Shown here one piece after another: positions 51,873 through 58,809 of a DNA stretch of 64,000 nucleotides. A program made the translations under genes and the position numbers. The DNA lies in NCBI GenBank assembly GCA_902465605.1, contig CABQNT010000002.1, positions 62,001 to 126,000 of the forward strand, in the 5' to 3' direction. Position 1 is the stretch's first letter; each line of letters starts with the position of its first letter. The notes beneath the pieces were generated by a model. It was not told the DNA's origin, did not search any database, and saw only the letters and a program-made list of their open reading frames with translations. This stretch comes from Prevotella sp902465605 (GTDB taxonomy: Bacteria; Bacteroidota; Bacteroidia; Bacteroidales; Bacteroidaceae).

Positions 51873-52857
51873 AATTGAGTCTACTGCGGAGAGCATTACA
51901 GGTATCGGCTCTCATTATGGCGTAGACGGTAAGCAGCTTTCCACCCAATACAAGGAGCATTTCAGCGATTATCGCTAGTGGGAGCAGTTGTCGCATGCGG
52001 GAGACTGGCTGCTGTTTGATGAGAACCTGGGAGAGAGCCTGAGTATCGATGAGACTTGTCTGAGCAGCGGTGAGGTCTATACGTTTCTGACCAACAAGGC
52101 TGGCAAAGGTGGCAGGGGTACGCTGGTAGCTGTGGTCAGGGGAACAAAAGCCGAAGATGTGATCCGTGTTCTGGAAAAGATTGACCTTTCCAAAAGAAAG
52201 ACTGTCAAGGAGATAACGCTCGACTTGTCTTCCTCTATGATGATCATTGCGCGCACGGTGTTCCCCAAGGCACTCATCACCAGTGACAGGTTTCATGTGC
52301 AGAAACTTTACTATGACGCTTTGGACGACATGCGCATAGCCTACCGGTGGATGGCAAGGGACAGAGAAAATGAGGAGATGAAGGAAGCCAAAGCCAAGAA
52401 CGAAACCTACAAGCCATTCAGATATAGCAACGGTGACACACGCAAGCAACTACTTGCCAGGGCGAAGTTTATACTGACTAAACACAAGTCCAAGTGGACG
52501 GAATCGCAACGGCTAAGGGCGGAAATAATCTTTGAAAACTACCCAGAACTCAAAAAAGCTTATGACCTGGCCATGGAACTTACCGATGTTTATAATGCCA
52601 AAAGCATCAAGGACGCAGCAAGGCTGAAACTGGCAAGGTGGTTTAATAAGGTGGAGAAATTGGGGGTGGACAACTTCTATACGGTGATTGACACCTTTAA
52701 GAACCATTATGATACCATACTCAATTTCTTTGTCAACAGAGCCACAAATGCCAATGCAGAATCCTACAACGCAAAAGTCAAAGCCTTTAGGGCACAGTTC
52801 AGGGGAGTAACGGATATTCCTTTCTTCCTTTACAGGCTTATGAAATTATGTGTATGA
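51865..52857 (+). pseudogene. ISL3-like DDE transposase (orfB), interrupted by TAG
   Basis: The open frame from 51988 (TTG) to 52857 gives 289 residues of ISL3-type DDE transposase: SIDETCLSSGEVYTFLTNKAG (first Asp), TSDRFHVQKLYYDAL (second Asp), NANAESYNAKVKAFRAQF (Glu). The same frame continues upstream as GIGSHYGVDGKQLSTQYKEH, which reads like real transposase, but is cut by TAG at 51976-51978. No ATG is available after the stop. The gene is therefore probably inactive, or relies on a TTG start and loses about 38 N-terminal residues. Confidence 0.75.
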
Positions 52858-52893
52858 GGGGAGAGGGGTGCAACTGGATTTTACGACTGACCC
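52837..52893 (-). repeat. Inner right terminal inverted repeat
   Basis: Complement of the left end with 10 differences over 57 bases. It overlaps the last codons of the transposase frame. Confidence 0.85.
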
Positions 52894-52980
52894 TTTTAAA
52901 GAATTAAGAGATGTTAAGGAACTCGGGCGGCAACTATGCCCCTTTATCCTTCATTGTTTAATACCGCAGTTTTTAAAATA

Positions 52981-53044
52981 TCAGGAGTTAAGGGATTGTG
53001 CAGCCGAGGTTGTCTCTTTGGCTCCGCAACTCCTTAACTCCTGA
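52981..53044. repeat. 13-bp inverted repeat of the GGAGTTAA family
   Basis: TCAGGAGTTAAGG (52981-52993) and its perfect complement (53032-53044) flank a 38-bp loop just after the glutamine synthetase stop codon. On the minus strand it continues GGAGTTGCGGAG, close to the unit at 43614. It could end the glnA transcript. Confidence 0.7.
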
Positions 53045-53067
53045 ATATCTATTTTGTCGTTGCAGGC

Positions 53068-54573
53068 TTATCCGCAGTGGAAGTATTCCTGCACGAGCTT
53101 CTTCGTGGCATCGTGGTTCTTCTCGATGTCGTGGCGGAGCGTGCGGTCATTGAATGAGCGTAGCTGCTTGATGATGCCGTCGATCATGGCCTTGCTGAAC
53201 ACGCCCTTCTCCTCATACACCGCGCGCTGGCGCTCGAGGCAGTCGGCGGATGCGCAGCAGCTGTCAGGCAACTGAGCCAGTTTACTGAGTTTGTCGGCGT
53301 TTGCTGCATCGTGTATGTTGACGTTGACGTATGTGCTGTCTGCCACTTCGAGTGCGTTGTCCATCTCGAAGCCATGGCGGCATGCCACGCAGAGGCCGGC
53401 GATGAGTTGGTACAGGTCGGCGCTGCCGTCCGGTGAGCGCATCTCCACCGTCTGCTTTGCCGATGTGTCGGCGATGACCTCCGGCTCCTGCGGGTTTGCT
53501 GCGTGGCAGAGGTCGATGCCTGCTGTCCACCCGAGCGGCACTCTGACGAGCACGCTGCGGTTGCGGTCGCCCCAGCAAACGTTTGTCGGCGCTTCCTGAT
53601 GCGGCACGAGGCGGAAATATGACGTTGGGTTCTTGTTGCCAAAGGCGGTGATGCTCTCTGCCAGGTCCATCATTCCGGCGATGGCCTTGCGCGCTGCGGC
53701 GCTCAGTTTCCCGCCATCGAGCATCTGGTTCTTGCCGTCCTTCACCATGCGCATGTGTATGTGCAGCCCGCTTCCTGCCTTGCCCACGGTGATCTTCGGG
53801 GCGAACGTCACGTTGAGCCCCATCTCGTATGCCAGGTTCCTAATAGCCCATTTCGCCAGCATGAGCTGGTCGGCGGCTTTCTCGGCGTACACCGGCAGGA
53901 ACTCAATCTCGTTCTGTTCGTAGAGCAGGCCGTCCTCTGTGAAGTTGCCCACTTCCGAGTGCCCGTATTTTATCTCCCCTCCGGTCTGTGCCACATAGAG
54001 CATGCACTGCTGGCGGAAGTCGTTCATCTTGGCATACGGGGCAGACTCGTGGTATCCGTGCTGGTCGATTGCCGGGAACACCTCCGGGTCTTCGTCTATG
54101 ACGTAGTATTCGAGCTCGCCCATCGCATAGAACTCCATTCCCGTTGTCTCGCGGAATGCGCGGCACGCCTTGCGCAGCGTGTTCTCGGGAGAAGATGCGA
54201 GCGGATTGCCGTCTTTGTCGAAGTAACTGCACAACATGCAGAGCGTCGGGATTTCTGCGAACGGGTCGAGGAACGCCGTGCTGAAACGCGGCAGCACATA
54301 CAGGTCACTGCTTCCCGCCTCGATGAATGAGAACAGGCTCGAGCCGTCGACACGCTCACCGCATGTCAGTATGGTCTCAAGGTAATCCCTGTTCGTGATG
54401 ACAAAGTTGAGGGTCTTCAACTTGCCGTCGTCCGCAGGATACATGAAATTGACCATCTTCACTTCATTGGCCTCGATGAAGCGGATGATGTCTGCCTTCG
54501 TAAATTCTTCCGTAGGCTTCTGCAGGAATGCCACCACGGGGTTGGCATTCATTGCCAGTTCTGCTTTTGTCAT
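53068..54573 (-). CDS. glnA: Glutamine synthetase, passenger of the transposon
   Basis: Makes glutamine from glutamate, ammonia and ATP. The 501-residue protein is a GSI-like form with a 45-residue N-terminal extension, then the beta-grasp region (VNFMYPADDGKLKTLNFVIT) and the catalytic barrel: GELEYYVIDEDPEVFP, GLHIHMRMVKDGKN, NPTSYFRLVPHQEAPTNVCW (in part) and RSPDGSADLYQLIAG. It is visibly GC-richer than its neighbours: one hand-counted line (53401-53460) has 38 of 60 G or C. The opposite strand carries long spurious frames, another sign of different composition. It lies between the inner and outer right ends of the transposon. Confidence 0.92.
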   Translation of the reverse strand: MTKAELAMNANPVVAFLQKPTEEFTKADIIRFIEANEVKMVNFMYPADDGKLKTLNFVITNRDYLETILTCGERVDGSSLFSFIEAGSSDLYVLPRFSTAFLDPFAEIPTLCMLCSYFDKDGNPLASSPENTLRKACRAFRETTGMEFYAMGELEYYVIDEDPEVFPAIDQHGYHESAPYAKMNDFRQQCMLYVAQTGGEIKYGHSEVGNFTEDGLLYEQNEIEFLPVYAEKAADQLMLAKWAIRNLAYEMGLNVTFAPKITVGKAGSGLHIHMRMVKDGKNQMLDGGKLSAAARKAIAGMMDLAESITAFGNKNPTSYFRLVPHQEAPTNVCWGDRNRSVLVRVPLGWTAGIDLCHAANPQEPEVIADTSAKQTVEMRSPDGSADLYQLIAGLCVACRHGFEMDNALEVADSTYVNVNIHDAANADKLSKLAQLPDSCCASADCLERQRAVYEEKGVFSKAMIDGIIKQLRSFNDRTLRHDIEKNHDATKKLVQEYFHCG

Positions 54574-54606
54574 AATTGTATTAATATATTTTACAGGTTA
54601 GTAATG

Positions 54607-54626
54607 TAATTTTGCTTGCAAAATTA
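54607..54626. promoter_or_regulatory. Palindrome containing the glnA -7 box
   Basis: TAATTTTGC (54607-54615) and GCAAAATTA (54618-54626) form a perfect inverted repeat with a 2-bp centre. The minus-strand TAATTTTG (54626-54619) is the likely glnA -7 box; the plus strand holds the same sequence. A regulator could bind here, or two promoters could face each other. Confidence 0.5.
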
Positions 54627-54764
54627 GTTATTTGTTTTCACACCGCCAAATAAAAACATGGAAATAATGCGGGGGGAGATTATAGACATAAAGTTTTGGA
54701 TTATTTGATAAAGACAACGGGAATAGATCCTATAAAAAGATTTTTTCCTAACAAATTACGGAAT

Positions 54765-54785
54765 ACTGGGTTTTACGACTGACCC
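54765..54785 (-). repeat. Outer right terminal inverted repeat (solo 21-bp end)
   Basis: Identical to the first 21 bases of the left end, in inverted orientation. No transposase sequence adjoins it; the match stops abruptly at 54765. Confidence 0.85.
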
Positions 54786-54793
54786 CATTTTTC
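54786..54793. repeat. Right 8-bp target-site duplication
   Basis: CATTTTTC, identical to 51444-51451, immediately outside the outer right end. Confidence 0.85.
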
Positions 54794-54830
54794 CCTCTTA
54801 AAATGTTTTCAACAATTAATGATAGAATAA

Positions 54831-54862
54831 TTTGTCAGTATCAAAAAATAAGATTATTTTTG
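54831..54862 (+). promoter_or_regulatory. Promoter of the export lipoprotein
   Basis: TTTG (54831-54834), 20 bp, TATTTTTG (54855-54862). It lies 38 bp after the right target duplication and inside the longest open frame (from 54832), which is therefore too long. Confidence 0.7.
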
Positions 54863-54891
54863 CGGTTGTTTACAAGCAAAGATACAATCTT

Positions 54892-55692
54892 ATGAAGAAA
54901 TTCTTTTTACCAATTGTCGTATTGACGATGGTTGTGCTACTGGGAAGTTGCTCTAGTGGTAAAGATGTACCGTATTTTCAGAATATCGATGAGATTAGTT
55001 TGGCTGGATCTAAAGGTCTTTATGATGCCAAGATTATGCCAAAAGACATGCTGACCATTACGGTGAGTACAACAGATCCCGCAGCAGCGGCTCCTTTCAA
55101 CCTGTCTGTAGGGAACACGGTGGGAGCTTCAGGTCAGTTGTCGAACGGTGGTGGTAATCTTCAAGGATATCTCGTGGACAATGATGGAAATATCAATTTC
55201 CCCGTCATTGGACATATGCACGTTCAGGGTATGACCAAATCGCAGTGCCAGGACATGATTCGTGAGAAGTTGTTGCCATACATGGCTGCTACAGAAAATC
55301 CAATCGTAACGGTGCGGATGTCAAGCTATCGTGTAACGGTCACCGGGGAGGTAAACAGTCCGGGAGTATTTCCGGTAACTACCGAAAAGATGAGCATCGT
55401 GGAAGCGTTGGCTAAGGCTGGCGACTTGACGGTGTATGGTAAACGAGATAACATCATGCTGATTCGTGAAGATGAGACGGGACAGAAGAAGATGGTTCGC
55501 CTCAACATGAATGATGCAAACTTGATTAACTCGCCCTATTATTATCTGCAACAAAATGATATTATATATGTACAGCCTAACAGCGTGAAAGCAAAGAACG
55601 CAGGTATCGGTCCGTCAACCACTTTGTGGTTTTCGTTCATTGGTATCGTGACGTCGATTTCTTCTTTGTTAGTAAACATTTTGAGAAATTAA
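54892..55692 (+). CDS. Wza-like polysaccharide export lipoprotein
   Basis: A 266-residue outer-membrane polysaccharide export protein. A lipobox VVLLGSCSSG puts the lipidated Cys near residue 20. The Poly_export domain starts with YDAKIMPKDMLTITVSTTDP and a SLBB-like region follows (RMSSYRVTVTGEVNSPGVFP). The C-terminal helix FSFIGIVTSISSLLVNILRN fits the barrel helix of Wza. The usual partner tyrosine kinase is not next to it; purF follows. The start at ATG 54892 is set by the lipobox and the promoter at 54831-54862. It probably serves the glycan made by the genes at 46-50 kb, from which the transposon now separates it. Confidence 0.9.
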   Translation: MKKFFLPIVVLTMVVLLGSCSSGKDVPYFQNIDEISLAGSKGLYDAKIMPKDMLTITVSTTDPAAAAPFNLSVGNTVGASGQLSNGGGNLQGYLVDNDGNINFPVIGHMHVQGMTKSQCQDMIREKLLPYMAATENPIVTVRMSSYRVTVTGEVNSPGVFPVTTEKMSIVEALAKAGDLTVYGKRDNIMLIREDETGQKKMVRLNMNDANLINSPYYYLQQNDIIYVQPNSVKAKNAGIGPSTTLWFSFIGIVTSISSLLVNILRN

Positions 55693-55720
55693 GAGTAGGC
55701 GGATAATGACTTTTCAGAAT

Positions 55721-55770
55721 AAAAATGAAGAATACCATGATTTGATGTTATGATATTCTTCATTTTTTTT
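55721..55770 (+). terminator. Terminator of the export lipoprotein gene
   Basis: AAAAATGAAGAATA (55721-55734) pairs with TATTCTTCATTTTT (55754-55767), followed by more T residues. Confidence 0.85.
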
Positions 55771-55820
55771 ATTTTGTGAGCCTGCATGGCACAACAATTA
55801 GCAGATAAGAGGATAATGAT

Positions 55821-57707
55821 ATGGAACCGTTAAAGCATGAATGTGGAGTGGCGATGATTCGCCTGTTGAAACCTTTAAAATATTACCAAGACAAGTACGG
55901 CACCTGGCAATATGCGCTCAACAAGTTGTACCTGATGATGGAAAAACAACATAACCGTGGACAGGAAGGTGCCGGTATGGCATGCATCAAACTAGGTTCG
56001 GAGCCAGGTTCCGAACATATGTTCCGGGAGCGGGCTGAAGGTAAGAATGCCATTCCGGAGATATTTGGTCATGTTAGGAAAGTGTTTAAAGAAGAATCAC
56101 CCGAGAACATGACAGACATTGAGTATGTGAGAAAGAAACTACCTTTTGCCGGAGAGTTGTACATGGGGCACCTACGTTACTCTACAACGGGGAAGAAAGG
56201 ACTGTCGTATGTTCATCCTTTCATGCGAAGAAATAATTGGAGAGCTAAGAATCTTTGTTTGTGCGGCAACTTCAACATGACAAATGTAGAAGAAATCTTC
56301 CAAAAGTTGATACAACAGGGACAGTGTCCCCGCATCAACAGCGACAGCTACCTGATGCTCGAATTTATGGGGCATCGACTGGACCGTGAGGTAGAACGCA
56401 ATTATGTGAACGCCAAATCGCTGGGATTGGAGAATATGGACATCACTCATTACATCGAAGACCATGTGCAGATGAGTAATGTGTTGAAGACGACAATGCA
56501 AGATTTTGATGGCGGATACGTTGTATGTGGCATCACTGGGTCGGGTGAAATGTTCTCCATGCGCGACCCGTGGGGCATCAGACCAGCTTTTTATTATAAG
56601 AACGACGAGGTGGTGGTGCTGGCCAGTGAGCGTCCCGTCTTGCAGACAACCTTTGATTTGGAGTGTGATGACATCTGTGAATTGCAACCTGGACAGGCAC
56701 TGCTAGTCAAACGTAATGGCGAGTGTAGTATTGAACAGATATTAGAACAACGCGGCAATTCACCATGTTCGTTCGAACGAATCTATTTCAGTCGAGGTTC
56801 TGACCGTGACATTTACAAAGAACGCAAGAAACTGGGAGAACTCTTGACGCTGGCCGTGTTAAAGGCTATCGATAACGATACGGCGCACACAGTCTTCTCG
56901 TTCATCCCTAATACGGCGGAAGTCGCGTTCTATGGTTTGTTGCAAGGCTTCAAGCAGCATGTTCATCAGAAGAAAATCCAGACGATACAATCCTTGGGAC
57001 ATGCACCTACGGCAGCAGAGTTGGAGGATATTTTGTCTGAATCGGTTCGTTCGGAGAAGGTGGCTTGGAAAGACATTAAACTGCGCACCTTTATCACCGA
57101 AGGCAATTCGCGTAACGATTTGGCTTCGCATGTTTATGACATTACATACGAGAGCTTGGTGCCTTATCAAGACAATCTGGTGATTATTGATGACAGTATC
57201 GTTCGTGGAACGACATTGAAAGAGAGCATTCTACACATCCTCGACCGTCTTCATCCTAAGAAAATCATCATCGTTTCCAGCGCACCCCAGATACGTTATC
57301 CCGATTATTACGGAATAGATATGTCGAGTTTGCAGGAGTTTTGTGTCTTCCGCGCAGCCATCAAGTTGCTGAAGGATCAGGGTAAAGAAGATACGATTGG
57401 TGACGTTTACGCCGCATGTTTGGACGAACTAAAGAAGCCTGTGGAAGAGATGCGAAATTGTGTTCGCGACATTTATGAGCCATTTACGGTGGAAGAGATT
57501 AATGAGAAAATCGTTGAAATGCTCCGTCCGAAAGATGTCACCACCCCGATAGAGTTAGTGTTCCAGTCCATTGACGGTCTGCATCAAGCCATTCCAAACC
57601 ATCGCGGAGACTGGTACTTTACTGGTTTGTACCCAACACCCAATGGCATGAAGCTCTGTAATCAGGCTTTCATTGATTACTATGAGAAAGAATATAAACA
57701 ATCATGA
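55821..57707 (+). CDS. purF: Long amidophosphoribosyltransferase (PurF type)
   Basis: First step of purine synthesis: PRPP plus glutamine to phosphoribosylamine. The 628-residue protein has an N-terminal class II glutamine amidotransferase domain whose nucleophile, Cys8 in KHECGVAMIRL, would be exposed by removal of a short propeptide, as in the Bacillus enzyme. It continues with QHNRGQEGAGMACIKL and the PRPP loop VIIDDSIVRGTTLKES around residue 455. At 628 residues it is well above the usual 450-510; extra sequence lies around residues 50-100 and 360-420. It heads a run with carA (16 bp) and carB (9 bp). Its activity is inferred from domains. Confidence 0.85.
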   Translation: MEPLKHECGVAMIRLLKPLKYYQDKYGTWQYALNKLYLMMEKQHNRGQEGAGMACIKLGSEPGSEHMFRERAEGKNAIPEIFGHVRKVFKEESPENMTDIEYVRKKLPFAGELYMGHLRYSTTGKKGLSYVHPFMRRNNWRAKNLCLCGNFNMTNVEEIFQKLIQQGQCPRINSDSYLMLEFMGHRLDREVERNYVNAKSLGLENMDITHYIEDHVQMSNVLKTTMQDFDGGYVVCGITGSGEMFSMRDPWGIRPAFYYKNDEVVVLASERPVLQTTFDLECDDICELQPGQALLVKRNGECSIEQILEQRGNSPCSFERIYFSRGSDRDIYKERKKLGELLTLAVLKAIDNDTAHTVFSFIPNTAEVAFYGLLQGFKQHVHQKKIQTIQSLGHAPTAAELEDILSESVRSEKVAWKDIKLRTFITEGNSRNDLASHVYDITYESLVPYQDNLVIIDDSIVRGTTLKESILHILDRLHPKKIIIVSSAPQIRYPDYYGIDMSSLQEFCVFRAAIKLLKDQGKEDTIGDVYAACLDELKKPVEEMRNCVRDIYEPFTVEEINEKIVEMLRPKDVTTPIELVFQSIDGLHQAIPNHRGDWYFTGLYPTPNGMKLCNQAFIDYYEKEYKQS

Positions 57708-57723
57708 TTAAACAATTGATATA

Positions 57724-58800
57724 ATGAAGAATGTGACGCTTGTATTATCTGATGGAACTCGTTTCCACGGAAAATCTTTTGGGTACGATGCACCTGTGGC
57801 TGGAGAAGTGGTTTTCAATACAGCTATGATGGGCTATCCAGAGAGTTTGACCGATCCATCGTATGAAGGGCAATTGTTGACACTTACATTTCCTCTGGTG
57901 GGTAATTACGGAGTGCCTCCATTTACCATGGAGGAAAATGGTATTCCTTCTTTTATGGAAAGCGAGCGAATACATGCTTCCGCTCTGGTTGTATCCGATT
58001 ACAGCGATTACTACAGTCATTGGAATGCGGTTGAAAGCCTTTCTGAATGGCTGAAACGCGAGAAAGTGACGGGCATCACTGGCATAGACACACGTGAATT
58101 GACCAAGGTGTTGCGAGAGAATGGTGTCATGATGGGAAAGATTTTGTTTGATGAAAATCCCGAACTCATTCCCGAAGCTGATTATGCCGGCGTGAATTTC
58201 GTTGACCGGGTGAGCTGCAAGGAGATCATTCGTTACAATGAAGGTGCGGGCAAGAAGGTCGTGCTGGTTGATTGTGGCGTCAAGGCAAACATCATTCGAA
58301 GTTTATTAAATCGTGGCGTCGAAGTGATTCGCGTTCCTTGGAACTACGATTATACCAACATGGAGTTCGATGGTTTGTTCTTAGCCAACGGCCCTGGTGA
58401 CCCCGACATGTGTGAAGAGTCGGTGAATATCATCCGCAAACAGATTAGTAGATCACGAAAACCGATTTGCGGTATTTGCATGGGTAATCAATTATTGGCA
58501 AAGGCAGGCGGTGCCACCATCTATAAACTGAAGTACGGTCATCGTTCACATAACCAGCCAGTGCGACAAGTTGGAACCAATAAATGCTACGTCACGAGTC
58601 AGAATCATGGATATGCCGTTGACGCAAAGACGTTGGAGGTCGACTGGGAAGAGCTGTTTGTGAACATGAATGACGGGAGCAATGAAGGCATCCGCCATAA
58701 AACCAATCCTTGGTTTTCATCTCAGTTTCATCCTGAAGCATGTTCAGGACCGGTTGATACATCGTTTATATTCGATAAATTCATTGACACATTAAAGTAA
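57724..58800 (+). CDS. carA: Carbamoyl-phosphate synthase, small (glutaminase) subunit
   Basis: Supplies ammonia from glutamine to CarB for pyrimidine and arginine synthesis. The 358-residue product has the N-terminal CPSase small-chain domain (TLVLSDGTRFHGKSFGYDAP, ending GVPPFTMEENGIPSF) and a class I glutamine amidotransferase domain with Cys252 in CGICMGNQLLAKAGG and SQFHPEACSGP. The gap to carB is only 9 bp. Confidence 0.96.
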   Translation: MKNVTLVLSDGTRFHGKSFGYDAPVAGEVVFNTAMMGYPESLTDPSYEGQLLTLTFPLVGNYGVPPFTMEENGIPSFMESERIHASALVVSDYSDYYSHWNAVESLSEWLKREKVTGITGIDTRELTKVLRENGVMMGKILFDENPELIPEADYAGVNFVDRVSCKEIIRYNEGAGKKVVLVDCGVKANIIRSLLNRGVEVIRVPWNYDYTNMEFDGLFLANGPGDPDMCEESVNIIRKQISRSRKPICGICMGNQLLAKAGGATIYKLKYGHRSHNQPVRQVGTNKCYVTSQNHGYAVDAKTLEVDWEELFVNMNDGSNEGIRHKTNPWFSSQFHPEACSGPVDTSFIFDKFIDTLK

Positions 58801-58809
58801 GAGAAAACT

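Larger units (their letters stand above)
51452..52893 (+). mobile_element. ISL3-like (ISAon1-type) insertion sequence core
   Basis: A left end (51452-51508) and an inner right end (52837-52893) match as 57-bp imperfect inverted repeats, 47 of 57 bases by hand alignment. The two frames between them encode an N-terminal transposase part and an ISL3-like DDE part. No duplication is seen around the inner right end (left flank CATTTTTC, right flank TTTTAAAG), so this 1.44-kb core is not the unit that last moved. Confidence 0.85.
51452..54785. mobile_element. 3.3-kb transposon carrying a glutamine synthetase gene
   Basis: The segment starts with GGGTCAGTCGTAAAACCCAG (51452-51471) and ends with its complement (54766-54785); the match extends one further base to 21 bp. 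Identical octamers flank it on both sides (51444-51451 and 54786-54793), as left by transposition. Inside are an ISL3-like element (51452-52893) and, beyond its inner right end, the glutamine synthetase gene with its promoter. The left flank plus the right flank rebuild a continuous porin-to-export-lipoprotein intergenic region. Confidence 0.85.
54574..54830. other. Intergenic region spanning the right transposon end
   Basis: Holds the glnA promoter palindrome, an AT-rich stretch without a gene (about 54640-54760), the outer transposon end (54765-54785) and the target duplication. No further open frame or RNA was recognised. Confidence 0.5.

Noticed and set aside
51452..52893. The 1.44-kb insertion sequence core alone as the unit that inserted here
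   Set aside because: The sequences directly outside its two ends (CATTTTTC and TTTTAAAG) are not duplicates, whereas the outer ends are flanked by a perfect octamer pair.
53755..54330. 191-codon plus-strand frame opposite glnA
   Set aside because: It mirrors glnA codon by codon in a GC-rich gene and has no independent features; a composition artefact.
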